Shown here one piece after another: positions 8,788 to 18,560 of a DNA stretch of 25,482 bases. The stretch lies in assembly GCA_964408175.1 (NCBI GenBank), contig CAYOYL010000198.1, forward strand, positions 1 through 25,482, given 5' to 3'. Position 1 is the first letter of the stretch, and every line of letters begins with the position of its first letter. A program made the translations under genes and the position numbers. This DNA comes from JAFGKM01 sp964408175. Lineage in GTDB: Bacteria > Ratteibacteria > UBA8468 > B48-G9 > JAFGKM01. The notes beneath the pieces are model-generated. The model worked only from the letters and a program-made list of their open reading frames with translations. It did no database searches and was not told the origin of the DNA.

Positions 8788-8815
8788 ATTATGGGAAAAA
8801 TAAAGTGTTAGTCAA
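8788..8815 (-). promoter_or_regulatory. Predicted sigma70-type promoter for PHP-isomerase-DUF4838-GH2 operon
   Basis: On the minus strand TTGACT (8815-8810) and CATAAT (8793-8788) are 16 bases apart in an AT-rich stretch, with transcription expected from about 8781. It lies between the large secreted gene and the PHP gene, so the four-gene run can be transcribed separately. The remaining 8816-8886 holds no gene and no stem followed by a T-run; only the 10-base palindrome TCTGATCAGA is visible. Confidence 0.6.
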
Positions 8816-8886
8816 ATTTCTTGTTTAAAAATTAGCAGCCCGTCTGATCAGAAAACTGTCCCATTAAACTCTATAACCGAACCAAA

Positions 8887-11800
8887 TCAGGGATTGACGG
8901 TCATTATAGCGTCAGTCCGAAGTGAACTGGCGATGTGATGACCGATTACCTTCCACTGGCCCGTAGGGGCCGATAGAGGAAGTCGTACACGTATATCTGT
9001 CTCTCCATCTTCAAGCCGGTAGATAGCCGAGGCATCTGTCAGATTCCCTGCAGGGTCGCGCACCTCTATGCGGACACCCTGGCGGCCAGGTAACAGTTGA
9101 CCTTCTGAATTAAGCAGATGTATCTTCAGTTCGGCAATTTGTCCCGGATGAACACCTGACGGGCAAATAATTTTAAGATGGTCGGCTCTGCACGGGTAGA
9201 CTGCCAACAATGCGGCACTGCCGGCCTCTATCGTTAGCCTGAGGAAAAGCCGTCCATCCCTCACGTGATGAGGTTGCAGGCGGAGGCCTGCACGCAGGTC
9301 ATAAACCACAGCATCCGGTTTTTCTGACAGAGACAGTGTTATTGTCTGTGTTACACCTACATCTTCAAGCCTGGTATTGAGCTGACCCGTCAGACCTTGC
9401 TCTTTGAACTCCTTTATCTCGTCAATTATATCGGAGCCGGTTTTAACGCCTGACAGTTGCCTGCCGAGTGCGGTTTCCTCCTTCCATGAGTTGTTAATGG
9501 CGAAAACAAAGTGTGTGCCGGGAATCTCCTTGGTAATTATAATTGCTTTACCGTCTTCAAGCCTAACATAGGGCTGTATAAGCCGTCGGAAGTCCTCCAC
9601 CCATATGGTACACTGATTCTCGTCAATGCGATAGGCTAAACCTTCCTTTTTGTCGGAAATTAGAGGTGCTGTCAGGTCTGCCTTGAAAACCGGACTTGCC
9701 AGATTATCAAGGATTAACTGACCACCATTCCGTCGCCATTCCTGTATAACGTTGTTAACCGATGCTCTTTGGTAGCGTAATGCAGGGATGTAGAGGTATT
9801 TGTAACGTTGCAAGACACCTGCTGATAGCTGTGGCTCGTATATGAAATCCACAGGCAGATCGTGATTACCAAAAAAAGTAACAATCTCATAGACTAATCC
9901 ACCATAGGCGTGCCACCATTCCTCTTGAGCACGTCCAAGAAGATTGGTGGTAGAGAAAAAAACAGCAAGAGGAGCAGTCTCCAAAGGAACACTGCCGACA
10001 ACAGGCCCGAGTCTTGAGACCTCCGCGATGACACTTTTAATGCGCTCGTTGCTACCGGGACGCAGGAGTTCATTTGATTCCCAGTTCTTTTGCCACCATC
10101 CGAAAACCCTTATCTCATCAGCAGGCAGAGCCAGTGCTGTCCAGAGAAAAGCAGAGGCCATATCGCCGCTCGGCGGAACTGGAGTTTTTTTATCACCATC
10201 AATTAGGAAGATGCCTGGAGAATAATAGCAGTGCCCAACCAGCGGGTAATACTTCTTCCCTGAGGCGATAGCCGCAGCCAGCCCCTGCCTCCAGACTGTT
10301 AATACGGGTGCGGGGGTATTGGCATAACGCCAGTTGCTGAGCGTATCAGCCCAATCAATATAACGTAATGCTGTTGGACGCGGGGTCGCTGGTTCCTGAA
10401 CCATCTCTATCCATGGAGCATCTGCTTGTAACCTATCTGCCAGTATCCTACTGTGGATGTTCATACCATCACCCTCATGCATCAGCCAGTATAGATAGCG
10501 CAGAGGCATATAGTCGTCAGGAACAATGCCGGTATCAGCAAATGCCTTCAGGTCCACCTTTGGACGGTTTGCCAGATTCCACTGGCTGTTTACAGGAGGA
10601 AAAAGCGGGGCATCCAGCCCCAGATTTTTCCGAAGAGAGGAGATTGCTGCTGGCGATTCACCAATCTTGTCGGTCCCGCTACCCTCACTGTTGTGGATGC
10701 ATGAGCGTACCCATGGAAATGAGCAGACCGAACCTGTAAGCCTATCAGCCTCTAAACGTGCCAGTTCAAGGTGCTCAGGTATAGCAGGATGCGGATAACA
10801 GCGTATATTCCTGAAATTCACGGAGGCCTGCAGGCCATACAGAGCCACCTGATTAAGATATATGGGGTCATAGTTTCTGCTGTCAATAAGACCAAGCCCT
10901 ATATTTCGTGCCCACTCAAGGTCGGAGATATTTCCAGGCGAACCCCAGTTCCCAACAGGGTAACTGTCCCGCGCCTCAGCCGGAACAATCTGTACGGACC
11001 ATGGCCATCTCTTCACCGAATCGCCAGTGGACATCAGAAGAATCTCTGCGTCCATCTTTCCAGTTGTGTATTTCCATGGCTGGAAAACAAGTTGAACAGC
11101 AATACTCTCACCATTACGGATTATCTCAGCAGTTGCGTCCGGCAGTCCAGTAATAGCAACTGACAAATTCCGCGGAACCTGCCCTTTCAATGGTAACCTG
11201 ATAACGACGTTCTCTTCATCACGCCTGAAGACGTAACGGACAGGAATAGATAATAGAAAATCCGGTTCTGAAGGAGCAATATTAATGTTTTCTGAATTGA
11301 AAGGCTGGTTGTAAAAGCACACTTCACTGATAGTACCACCCAGATTGCGTTTGCGAGGATTGTGTGTGCCGAGCCACAGCCTTGAATACGGTTCAAGTTC
11401 TATTGTCCCCGGATGCATAGCCCCATGGGCAATCAGGTTGCCATCTGCAAACATCTTAATTTCTCTTAAACTCCATGACAGGGACAAGAAATGCTCTTTC
11501 CCATCACTCAAGATTCGGGGCAACGTCGGTATCCGAATGGTGGTTTTTCCAACCCTCACCTGACTGGTCATAATCTCTAACATCCCCTGCCAGAAATTAC
11601 CAACAAAAAGAATCTGGCGGTCCCCTGTAATCTCTGGTTCTTCAGTCCCGGTAATGAGAACCTTCATTGTAACCGTTCCCTGCTGCCAGTCCATATCAAT
11701 CGGCCAGACCGGCAGGGTTGGCGGTCGCACATCACGCATGGTTCCACCCGGCAACCATTCCGTTGGTCCCCGTTGAAATACAGGATAGTCTCCCCATGGT

Positions 11801-12402
11801 TCAATCTGCAGTCCTGCTATCTCAACCGGCCCCTCACTGATAATGCGTATCACTGCCGCACCGTCAATCTGGTGTTCATTTAAATTCAGGGATACACTCA
11901 ACCGGTGCCACTCACCTGTGGCTACATACTCTTTTTCGTTGGTTGTCTTATCAGCCGCGATTTTCTTTGGCAGCCACTGCATAGATAATCTTACAGGGAC
12001 ATCAACATCTCTCTCTCCACGTGCATATACACTGAACAGTAGTCCGAAGCGACCCGGACGGGCAAGAGAACCAAACCGGTATTGCAGTGCAACCTGAGGA
12101 CTCTCCCACATCTTGTTGCCGACAAGTTTAAGGTGTATGCCTGGGGGTGTAGTATCCATATTACTGCCGGTCAGGGACTCAGGCAGAAAGTTGCGGCTCG
12201 GCAGTGGCATGTAAAGTGCGTAGTTGCCATCATCCTGTCTTCTGGTGCAACCAGACGGCAGCTCCAAACTATGGTAGCCGAGGGAGTTAACCACCATGGT
12301 CAGGGAATTGACTTTGATATCAACCTGAGCCACAGGCTCCAGGGCTGAAAATGCCGTCCCAGCAAATGCAGAGAAAAATAAGAGGACTATATACCTGCCC
12401 AT
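8887..12402 (-). CDS. Large secreted multi-domain protein, LamG-like lectin plus unassigned catalytic-like core
   Basis: About 1171 residues. The N-terminus (RYIVLLFFSAFAGTAFS-A) is a clear Sec signal peptide. Next comes a beta-rich region resembling a galactose-binding fold (about 60-210, with ARGERDVDVPVRLSM). It is followed by a concanavalin A/LamG-like domain (about 230-370: SLREIKMFADGNLIAH, RLWLGTHNPRKRNLGGTISEVCFYN), another beta region, a 300-residue alpha/beta part that could be a TIM barrel (about 480-790), a flavodoxin/amidotransferase-like part as in GH42-type trimerisation domains (YKYLYIPALRYQ to GGQLILDN), and a C-terminal Ig/macroglobulin-like domain (GVHPGQIAELKIHLLN). I do not recognise its glycosidase family. 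ATG codons exist at 12414 and 12402; the second is preceded by GGTG, and the predicted promoter would leave almost no leader for the first. Probably acts on polysaccharide outside the cytoplasm (inference). Confidence 0.85.
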   Translation of the reverse strand: MGRYIVLLFFSAFAGTAFSALEPVAQVDIKVNSLTMVVNSLGYHSLELPSGCTRRQDDGNYALYMPLPSRNFLPESLTGSNMDTTPPGIHLKLVGNKMWESPQVALQYRFGSLARPGRFGLLFSVYARGERDVDVPVRLSMQWLPKKIAADKTTNEKEYVATGEWHRLSVSLNLNEHQIDGAAVIRIISEGPVEIAGLQIEPWGDYPVFQRGPTEWLPGGTMRDVRPPTLPVWPIDMDWQQGTVTMKVLITGTEEPEITGDRQILFVGNFWQGMLEIMTSQVRVGKTTIRIPTLPRILSDGKEHFLSLSWSLREIKMFADGNLIAHGAMHPGTIELEPYSRLWLGTHNPRKRNLGGTISEVCFYNQPFNSENINIAPSEPDFLLSIPVRYVFRRDEENVVIRLPLKGQVPRNLSVAITGLPDATAEIIRNGESIAVQLVFQPWKYTTGKMDAEILLMSTGDSVKRWPWSVQIVPAEARDSYPVGNWGSPGNISDLEWARNIGLGLIDSRNYDPIYLNQVALYGLQASVNFRNIRCYPHPAIPEHLELARLEADRLTGSVCSFPWVRSCIHNSEGSGTDKIGESPAAISSLRKNLGLDAPLFPPVNSQWNLANRPKVDLKAFADTGIVPDDYMPLRYLYWLMHEGDGMNIHSRILADRLQADAPWIEMVQEPATPRPTALRYIDWADTLSNWRYANTPAPVLTVWRQGLAAAIASGKKYYPLVGHCYYSPGIFLIDGDKKTPVPPSGDMASAFLWTALALPADEIRVFGWWQKNWESNELLRPGSNERIKSVIAEVSRLGPVVGSVPLETAPLAVFFSTTNLLGRAQEEWWHAYGGLVYEIVTFFGNHDLPVDFIYEPQLSAGVLQRYKYLYIPALRYQRASVNNVIQEWRRNGGQLILDNLASPVFKADLTAPLISDKKEGLAYRIDENQCTIWVEDFRRLIQPYVRLEDGKAIIITKEIPGTHFVFAINNSWKEETALGRQLSGVKTGSDIIDEIKEFKEQGLTGQLNTRLEDVGVTQTITLSLSEKPDAVVYDLRAGLRLQPHHVRDGRLFLRLTIEAGSAALLAVYPCRADHLKIICPSGVHPGQIAELKIHLLNSEGQLLPGRQGVRIEVRDPAGNLTDASAIYRLEDGETDIRVRLPLSAPTGQWKVIGHHIASSLRTDAIMTVNP

Positions 12403-12423
12403 ATATTTCACCATATTGCCTGT

Positions 12424-12452
12424 TATTTAAACATACCACACTTTTTTGTCAA
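12424..12452 (-). promoter_or_regulatory. Predicted promoter for the large secreted protein
   Basis: Minus strand: a perfect -35 TTGACA (12452-12447), 17-base spacer, -10 TAAATA (12429-12424). The expected transcript start at about 12417 is only a few bases from the ATG at 12414 and about 15 from the ATG at 12402, giving a very short leader. It points away from the plus-strand promoter at 12477. Confidence 0.65.
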
Positions 12453-12476
12453 GGAGAAAAGGCTCAGGCAAAAAAT

Positions 12477-12504
12477 TTGACAAGATTTAACAAGGGAATA
12501 AAAT
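12477..12504 (+). promoter_or_regulatory. Predicted promoter for the GH123-like/beta-helix operon
   Basis: Plus strand: a perfect -35 TTGACA (12477-12482), 16-base spacer, -10 TAAAAT (12499-12504), with transcript start near 12511 and a leader of about 50 nt that ends in AAAGGAG before the ATG at 12563. The -35 boxes of the two divergent promoters are 24 bases apart. Confidence 0.65.
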
Positions 12505-12562
12505 AATAGTATCCTGAGGAGATGGACTGTCAGAGAAAAATCCGGGTAAAAGGAGCCTAAAA

Positions 12563-15500
12563 ATGTTGATGGATATAAAGAAGTGTTTTTTTGCGTTCTT
12601 TATTATGTTTGTAGTTTCTATCCTGCCTCTTACAGCCGAAGAAGACTTTACCAAAAGAAGTATTAATGTTTACTGGACAGATACACCGCCTTTGATAAAT
12701 GGTAAGATGGACGATACCTGCTGGCAGCAGGCTGAAGCACAGGACAACTTTCGAACATTCCAGAAACCATCCGAGGCACCTACACAGCAGACAGAAGTGA
12801 GGGTATCTTATAATGCCAGTCATCTTTATGTCTTTTACAAACTTTATGAAAAAGAGATGGATAAACTTATGTATGGACCTCCGGAAGATATGCGTGACAT
12901 GCTCAATTTTTCTGCCGACCTTTTTGAATTCTTCATAGACCCCGGACTCACGCGTGATTCATACTATCATTTCTGTGCCAGCCCCACAGCCGCAAGATAT
13001 GATGCATCAAGTAAAAAAGGCTCGCCGTTCAACCCGGACTGGCAGGTTGTCACAGGGATAGAAAAAAACTTATGGACAGCAGAGATAGCCATACCCTTCA
13101 CCGAACTGACCCATAATATGGAATTTCACGGGACACCGCAGACAGGAGAAAAATGGGGGATACAATTCTGCAGGAGTCAGGGACGTCTTAAAGAATGGTC
13201 TCAGTGGGTGCCAACGCCAAGAGGATTTCATGAGGTGAAATTATTTGGCACAGCAACCTTCCTCGGGAGGAAAAAAGGTGAAAATCCTCCTGCAATCGTA
13301 AGGACTGACAAAGAACCTCTCGGTTTCGGGAGGGGAACCCTCATCTTCAATACAGACAGTAAAGTCGCGGTAAATTACATAATTAAAAATAACGGGGATA
13401 CCATAAAAAATGAAAGTTTTACAGCAGAAAAACAATTTCAGATACCGTGGCACATAACCACAGGTGGAAACTGGGATGTTTTAATAAAAGCGACCGCCAA
13501 TAATCAGACAGTTTATACAGGAAAGACTGTATCCATCCTTCCTGAGGTAACAGAATTGTTGGAAAACATCCAGAAGCAGACAGCATCTGCCCGTAAAAGG
13601 CTAACAAATTTCAAACATCCCAAATCTTCTGAAATGAGAAAGAATGTTGATAATCTTTTGAAAGAAGCCCTTCCATCTATAAACAAGGCTGAAAAGGCTT
13701 CTGCTCTCAGTAATGAAGAGTGGCAGGAACTTCTATCCAGTTCTAAATCACTGACGGAGAAGTGGAAAAAGATTGAATTTGATATACACCTTATTCAGTT
13801 TTATCCGAAGGATGATAAAATACGCAGTTTTACTCTGGGGACAGCCGGACCTTATGAAAAGATTTACCCTTTTACCCTTTACAGTGGACAGGTTGCAAAA
13901 CCAGTGCAACTGTCTGCTGCAGGAGGAGAGTATGAAAGCTTTCAGGTTGTGGTAATCCCTTTCTGGAAGGAACTTAAGAATATCAATGTGGAATTAACCA
14001 ATCTTAAAGGAAACTCAGGTACAATAGGGAGTGAAAATCTTTCATGGCGGATTGTTGACTATGTACATCTTGAAGGGCTTGACCCTGACAGTAACGTTGA
14101 GAAAATACAGCCAGACATCCTGATGCCGGGAAAGACCTTTACTGTACCGTCAGGACAGCTACGCAGCATATGGATAGATGTCCATTGTCCTTTAAATACA
14201 CCCGCAGGAGAGTACAAAGGCGAAATATCGTTAGAGTCTGAAGGGGAAATGGTTAGGATACCCCTTACACTTACCTCCTACGGGTTCAACCTTCCTGAAA
14301 AAGCATCTCTTGAAAACAACTTCTGGTTTGACCCTGGAGGCTGGGGATGGGGAAGATTTTACGGACTCGGGGTCTATGGGAAGATACCATACACCACGGA
14401 TATATACAGGAAGCAGGCGGAAATGATATCACGTTACCGCATAACCCCTTTTTGTGACTCTGCTCTTACAATGGCTCCTTTTTTAACCATCTATCATGAA
14501 GGAGACGGAAAATTCTCTTTTGACTTCAGCAAGATGGAAGAATTTTTCAGGATAGGGCTGGAGTATGGAGGAAATTCCTTCCGTGCCTCTTTGAGCTGCA
14601 ACCTTGGGGCGATGTATCTATTACGTTCCTCAGCACCTGTAATAGACAAAAAAACGGGTGAAAAAACAAACCTTAAAAGGTGGCTTGGTCCATGGGAAGA
14701 GAAATTTAAAAAAGGCGAAACCTATTACGACGAACATCCTGTCTGGCCCCAGTATCTGACTGCATGGGTAGACTTTCTTAAAAAGACAGGGCTGCTTGAA
14801 ATCTCAACCTTTGAGATATACGATGAGCCTAACTCTAATCCACGCTGGCTGGATATGATACGCCACCACAAGTGGCTGCGCAAACATGTTCCCGCTCTGC
14901 CCCTTTTAAACTGCGGGGTGGAACCTTTAAGAAAACAGGCAGGGAAAAGAGCAATTGGGCTGCACGATGTATGGGCGCCTTTTATTACCGGAGTTACACC
15001 AGAGGTCCTTGAATCAATGCAGGAACGAAGGATAAAATATGGTGAAAAATACTGGTACTATACATGCGGAGAGAGACGTGACGTGGAGGGCAAATTCTCT
15101 CCCTATATCTATTATCACCGTCCATATATAGGTCCCCGTATGCACTCATGGTTCGCATGGGATATGCAGGCAGACGGCATGCTCATTTTCATGTTGAACG
15201 GCGTACCTGAATCCAACACAAAGAAGGAACCTGCTGAGCGGTGGCCCGTAAGTGTCTGGATGGACGGTAAATCAAGGGGGTGCGGTACCCTCATCTATCC
15301 CGGACCGAACTTTGAGGTTATACCAGGCATAAGACTTGTCAGTGCAAGAGATGGTCTGGAGGACTACGAATATTTTAAGAAACTTCACGACCTCAGCGCA
15401 TACCTTAATGAAGAAGAACACCACAACCTGATAGAACAGGTAAACAAGGAATTAAAAATAGAACACACTATCATTAAGGATTACTACAACTGGACGAAAG

Positions 15501-15580
15501 ATACAAAACTGCTTGAAGCAAAAAGGAAACGTATTGCAGAACTGATTATTAAAATTGAAAAACTGATTGATGCACTGTGA
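12563..15580 (+). CDS. Secreted CBM9-like + GH123/DUF4091-like glycoside hydrolase
   Basis: A 1005-residue protein with a Sec signal peptide (KKCFFAFFIMFVVSILPLTA, cut before EEDF). Residues about 35-235 form a CBM9-like module (PPLINGKMDDTCWQQAE, DLFEFFIDPG, WTAEIAIPFTEL). Residues about 330-420 are helical and possibly coiled coil. A beta-sandwich then leads into a barrel carrying FEIYDEPN, where Asp754-Glu755 is the acidic pair expected of GH123 (beta-N-acetylgalactosaminidases using substrate-assisted catalysis). The DUF4091 tail motif is RDGLEDYEY (starting Arg929) after GIRLVSA. GH123 and DUF4091 proteins share this barrel and tail. Many DUF4091 proteins are untested, so a hexosaminidase reaction is likely but not certain. 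The start at 12563 has AAAGGAG seven bases away. The next gene starts 26 bases after the stop. Confidence 0.88.
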   Translation: MLMDIKKCFFAFFIMFVVSILPLTAEEDFTKRSINVYWTDTPPLINGKMDDTCWQQAEAQDNFRTFQKPSEAPTQQTEVRVSYNASHLYVFYKLYEKEMDKLMYGPPEDMRDMLNFSADLFEFFIDPGLTRDSYYHFCASPTAARYDASSKKGSPFNPDWQVVTGIEKNLWTAEIAIPFTELTHNMEFHGTPQTGEKWGIQFCRSQGRLKEWSQWVPTPRGFHEVKLFGTATFLGRKKGENPPAIVRTDKEPLGFGRGTLIFNTDSKVAVNYIIKNNGDTIKNESFTAEKQFQIPWHITTGGNWDVLIKATANNQTVYTGKTVSILPEVTELLENIQKQTASARKRLTNFKHPKSSEMRKNVDNLLKEALPSINKAEKASALSNEEWQELLSSSKSLTEKWKKIEFDIHLIQFYPKDDKIRSFTLGTAGPYEKIYPFTLYSGQVAKPVQLSAAGGEYESFQVVVIPFWKELKNINVELTNLKGNSGTIGSENLSWRIVDYVHLEGLDPDSNVEKIQPDILMPGKTFTVPSGQLRSIWIDVHCPLNTPAGEYKGEISLESEGEMVRIPLTLTSYGFNLPEKASLENNFWFDPGGWGWGRFYGLGVYGKIPYTTDIYRKQAEMISRYRITPFCDSALTMAPFLTIYHEGDGKFSFDFSKMEEFFRIGLEYGGNSFRASLSCNLGAMYLLRSSAPVIDKKTGEKTNLKRWLGPWEEKFKKGETYYDEHPVWPQYLTAWVDFLKKTGLLEISTFEIYDEPNSNPRWLDMIRHHKWLRKHVPALPLLNCGVEPLRKQAGKRAIGLHDVWAPFITGVTPEVLESMQERRIKYGEKYWYYTCGERRDVEGKFSPYIYYHRPYIGPRMHSWFAWDMQADGMLIFMLNGVPESNTKKEPAERWPVSVWMDGKSRGCGTLIYPGPNFEVIPGIRLVSARDGLEDYEYFKKLHDLSAYLNEEEHHNLIEQVNKELKIEHTIIKDYYNWTKDTKLLEAKRKRIAELIIKIEKLIDAL

Positions 15581-15606
15581 CATCTTTAAGAAAAGGGGAT
15601 ATACCC

Positions 15607-18558
15607 ATGAAATCCTGGCTAAAACCTGAAAAAAGCGATTTTATTATACACGTTAAAAGTGAAGGGGATATCAAGACCCTGACAGACGCCCGCAACCTTA
15701 TAAGAGGTTTGCCTGCCAGAGATAGAAACCGCTGTATAAGGGTTATGGTTCATAATGACCAGTGGCTGGATACCCCCTTCACATTAGGACCTGAAGACTC
15801 TGGGACTGCAAAGTCCCCCATTATCTATCAGGCATCTCCCGGACTGAAACCCCGCATAAGCGGGGGGCGAAAACTGACCGGCTGGGAAGAATCATCTGAT
15901 GGTAAGAACCGGATATGGAAAACCTTTCTGACTGATGTATCTTCCGGAGATTGGAATTTTACCCAGTTGTTTGTCAATGGACGCCGGGCCAGACGGCCTT
16001 TACTGCCGCGTGAAGGATTTTATATGTTCAAAGCGGTGCCCAATGAAGGGGTTCCTGACTGGGCAGCATTTTATCCGGGAGACATCAAAAGCGAATGGGC
16101 AGGGAGAGAAGAGATAGAGGTTATGGTTTTTCACTACTGGGTTGATTCGCACTTAGGTATCCGCAAGGTAGATACAGACAAGGGTATTGTATACTTTGAC
16201 CGTCCTGCTGTACGAACCATAAACGATGAAAAACGTCGCAACACTTCACGCTACCGCATAGAAAATGTAAGAGAAGCCCTAAATCTCCCGGGGCAGTGGT
16301 ACCTTGACAGGAAAACTGGAGAACTGACATATCTGCCTCTATCTGATGAAGAACTCGGGTCAACAGAGATTATTGCACCATATCTATCCTACCTTGTCTT
16401 GCTGGAAGGTAAGGGTAAAGAAAAATCTTCATGGTCAAATCCCGGAACAAGACTGGTTGAGGAGAAGATACCTGCAGGCCGCCCACAGGCAAGAAGAGAG
16501 ATGGAATCTGCGGCAAAAAAAGATGTGCAGAATGTGCACCTTATCGGACTCTCTTTCTGTCACACTGAATGGAACTATCCTTCAGACACAGCAGGTGCAC
16601 CACAGGCAGCCTACACCGTACCCGGTGCCGTCAGGATGCGTTATACAAGAGACTGTTCAGTGAGGTTATGCGAAATATCCCACACTGGTACATACGCAGT
16701 AGAGATAGAGGAAGGCTCTCTGGATACCACCATAACAGGCAACCACCTTTATGACATGGGCGCTGGAGGGGTAAAATTGTGTCATGGTAGCGGATTTTCT
16801 ACAGTCAGTGACAATATAATTGCCAGGGGAGGAAGACGTTATCCCAGTTCCATCGGAGTATGGATAGGTCACAGTGGAGATAATGCTGTTGTGCACAACC
16901 TCATATATGATTTTTATTATACAGGCATCTCAGCAGGCTGGATATGGGGCTACCGTCCCAGCCGCTGCCGCAGGAATATCATAGAATATAACCACATCCA
17001 TACCATAGGACAGGGTGTGTTAAGTGACATGGGAGGAATATATACACTCGGAGTCTCTCCAGGAACAAGCATATCAAATAACCACATCCACGATGTAAGT
17101 TGCTACGGCTACGGAGGAAGCGGACTATATCCTGATGAAGGAACATCTTTTATAAGATACGAGGGTAATCTTGTACACCATACAGATACAGGAAGTATAA
17201 GTATGAACTACGGAAAGGACGTACTCTTTATCCGTAACATTTTTCTCTTTGCCCGGGACATGCAGATAAGATGGGGAGCACCCAAACATTTTTCTCCTAT
17301 GACCCTTGAGAAAAATGTTATTGTCTGGGACAGAGGAAGTGCAGTGGATGGAAACTGGTTCAGCGGACTACCCACCATAGAATTTAAAGGAAATGTATGG
17401 TGGCACCTGGGAGGCAGTGTCAATTTCAGTGGATATAACTGGAAGCAGTGGCAGAAACGCGGCTTTGACAGGGACGGGATGATTGAAAACCCGCTTATAG
17501 TGGCAGACAAGGAAGGGGGGTACAACCTGCGTACAGATTCACCAATTAAAAAGGCTGGTATACCATTTCCTGACCTGTCACAGATGGGACCGCGCCAGGA
17601 GGTTCTATCCTCCGGTAAAAATCCAGAAGCAATAAAAACTATCGGGGCCTGTGTCTGGACAAATATTGAGTCGGCAGAGACGACCTATAAAAATGTTAAG
17701 TATGAAAAACGTTATGAAGCATATCCCGACCGCACACCCTGCCAGGTAAAAATGAAAGCAGTCTTTGAAAATGCAGGCGATAAGACATGGAAAGGCAGGG
17801 TAAGATTTTATACCTCTGCAGGCCTGAAAAAAACTGTGGAGACATCAAAAGAGATTACACTCGCACCGGGGAGACAAAAAGAGTTGTTCCTGAGTTTCAG
17901 GGTACCGGAAGGAGTGGAAGAGGTTATCCTGAGAGCCGACAGCAAGGAAAAAGGGTTTAACGGCAGTTTTTTAAGTCTGGGATTCAGACCTGTAGTTTAC
18001 ACTCCGACTCTTCCAGAGAATATCAGGGCGAAGGAACTACAGGATTATTTGAAAGATGCCCCTGAACTCCCTATACTCCATACGACAGGAGAGCTCGGAC
18101 ATTTCCGCATCGGGGTGTCTGGTAAACGCATAGCCCTGTGGGCCAGGGTATATGACCACCACATTATGATTGAAAACCCTGCCTACAAGGGAAGTATGAT
18201 TGACATATTTGGCATAGAGACACCCACAGGAGATAACGCAGGACAGGTTGCAGATTCATTCGGGCAGGTCTTTTTGATACCGCCTTCGGTAAACAACACT
18301 GCACGCCTTACCTATGTATACGTTCAGGATATCCCAGATATGGACATCAGTTCAAAACTACACCCTGACGGTTATGAGGTTTCAGTTCTCATCCCTATGG
18401 ATATTCTAAAAATTAGTGTCAAAAACGGGGAGTTTGCTTTCAAGGCCGCAATTTACACCCATATCTATGGAATCTCTGGTGTGGTCAGAGCAAGTCTCTT
18501 TAATGAAAGAGCACGGAGTGATATCCATGCCTACGGCATTATGAAGGTCCTAAAATAA
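15607..18558 (+). CDS. Right-handed beta-helix protein, GH141-like, with C-terminal CBM9-like domain
   Basis: A 983-residue protein. The N-terminal part (PRISGGRKLTGWEE, LFVNGRRARRPLLPREG, GQWYLDRKTGELTYLPL) matches the region that leads into the beta-helix of GH141-type proteins. The helix itself covers about 320-640, with repeated turns such as ITGNHLYDMGAGGV, IEYNHIHTIGQGV, ISNNHIHDVSCYG and YEGNLVHHTDTG. An Ig-like region is at about 690-790 and a CBM9-like domain at about 810-983 (GHFRIGVSGKRIALWARVYD). GH141 includes alpha-L-fucosidase (on rhamnogalacturonan II) and xylanase, so fucose release would fit the isomerase genes nearby; that link is inference. No signal peptide is visible, unlike its operon partner. 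The ATG at 15607 follows AAGGGGA; a GTG at 15577 overlapping the previous stop is a weaker option. Confidence 0.85.
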   Translation: MKSWLKPEKSDFIIHVKSEGDIKTLTDARNLIRGLPARDRNRCIRVMVHNDQWLDTPFTLGPEDSGTAKSPIIYQASPGLKPRISGGRKLTGWEESSDGKNRIWKTFLTDVSSGDWNFTQLFVNGRRARRPLLPREGFYMFKAVPNEGVPDWAAFYPGDIKSEWAGREEIEVMVFHYWVDSHLGIRKVDTDKGIVYFDRPAVRTINDEKRRNTSRYRIENVREALNLPGQWYLDRKTGELTYLPLSDEELGSTEIIAPYLSYLVLLEGKGKEKSSWSNPGTRLVEEKIPAGRPQARREMESAAKKDVQNVHLIGLSFCHTEWNYPSDTAGAPQAAYTVPGAVRMRYTRDCSVRLCEISHTGTYAVEIEEGSLDTTITGNHLYDMGAGGVKLCHGSGFSTVSDNIIARGGRRYPSSIGVWIGHSGDNAVVHNLIYDFYYTGISAGWIWGYRPSRCRRNIIEYNHIHTIGQGVLSDMGGIYTLGVSPGTSISNNHIHDVSCYGYGGSGLYPDEGTSFIRYEGNLVHHTDTGSISMNYGKDVLFIRNIFLFARDMQIRWGAPKHFSPMTLEKNVIVWDRGSAVDGNWFSGLPTIEFKGNVWWHLGGSVNFSGYNWKQWQKRGFDRDGMIENPLIVADKEGGYNLRTDSPIKKAGIPFPDLSQMGPRQEVLSSGKNPEAIKTIGACVWTNIESAETTYKNVKYEKRYEAYPDRTPCQVKMKAVFENAGDKTWKGRVRFYTSAGLKKTVETSKEITLAPGRQKELFLSFRVPEGVEEVILRADSKEKGFNGSFLSLGFRPVVYTPTLPENIRAKELQDYLKDAPELPILHTTGELGHFRIGVSGKRIALWARVYDHHIMIENPAYKGSMIDIFGIETPTGDNAGQVADSFGQVFLIPPSVNNTARLTYVYVQDIPDMDISSKLHPDGYEVSVLIPMDILKISVKNGEFAFKAAIYTHIYGISGVVRASLFNERARSDIHAYGIMKVLK

Positions 18559-18560
18559 TT

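Noticed and set aside
12522..12560. Twelve-codon frame (MDCQRKIRVKGA) in the leader of the GH123-like gene
   Set aside because: Its GAGGAG abuts the ATG with no spacing, and nothing in its codons suggests attenuation.
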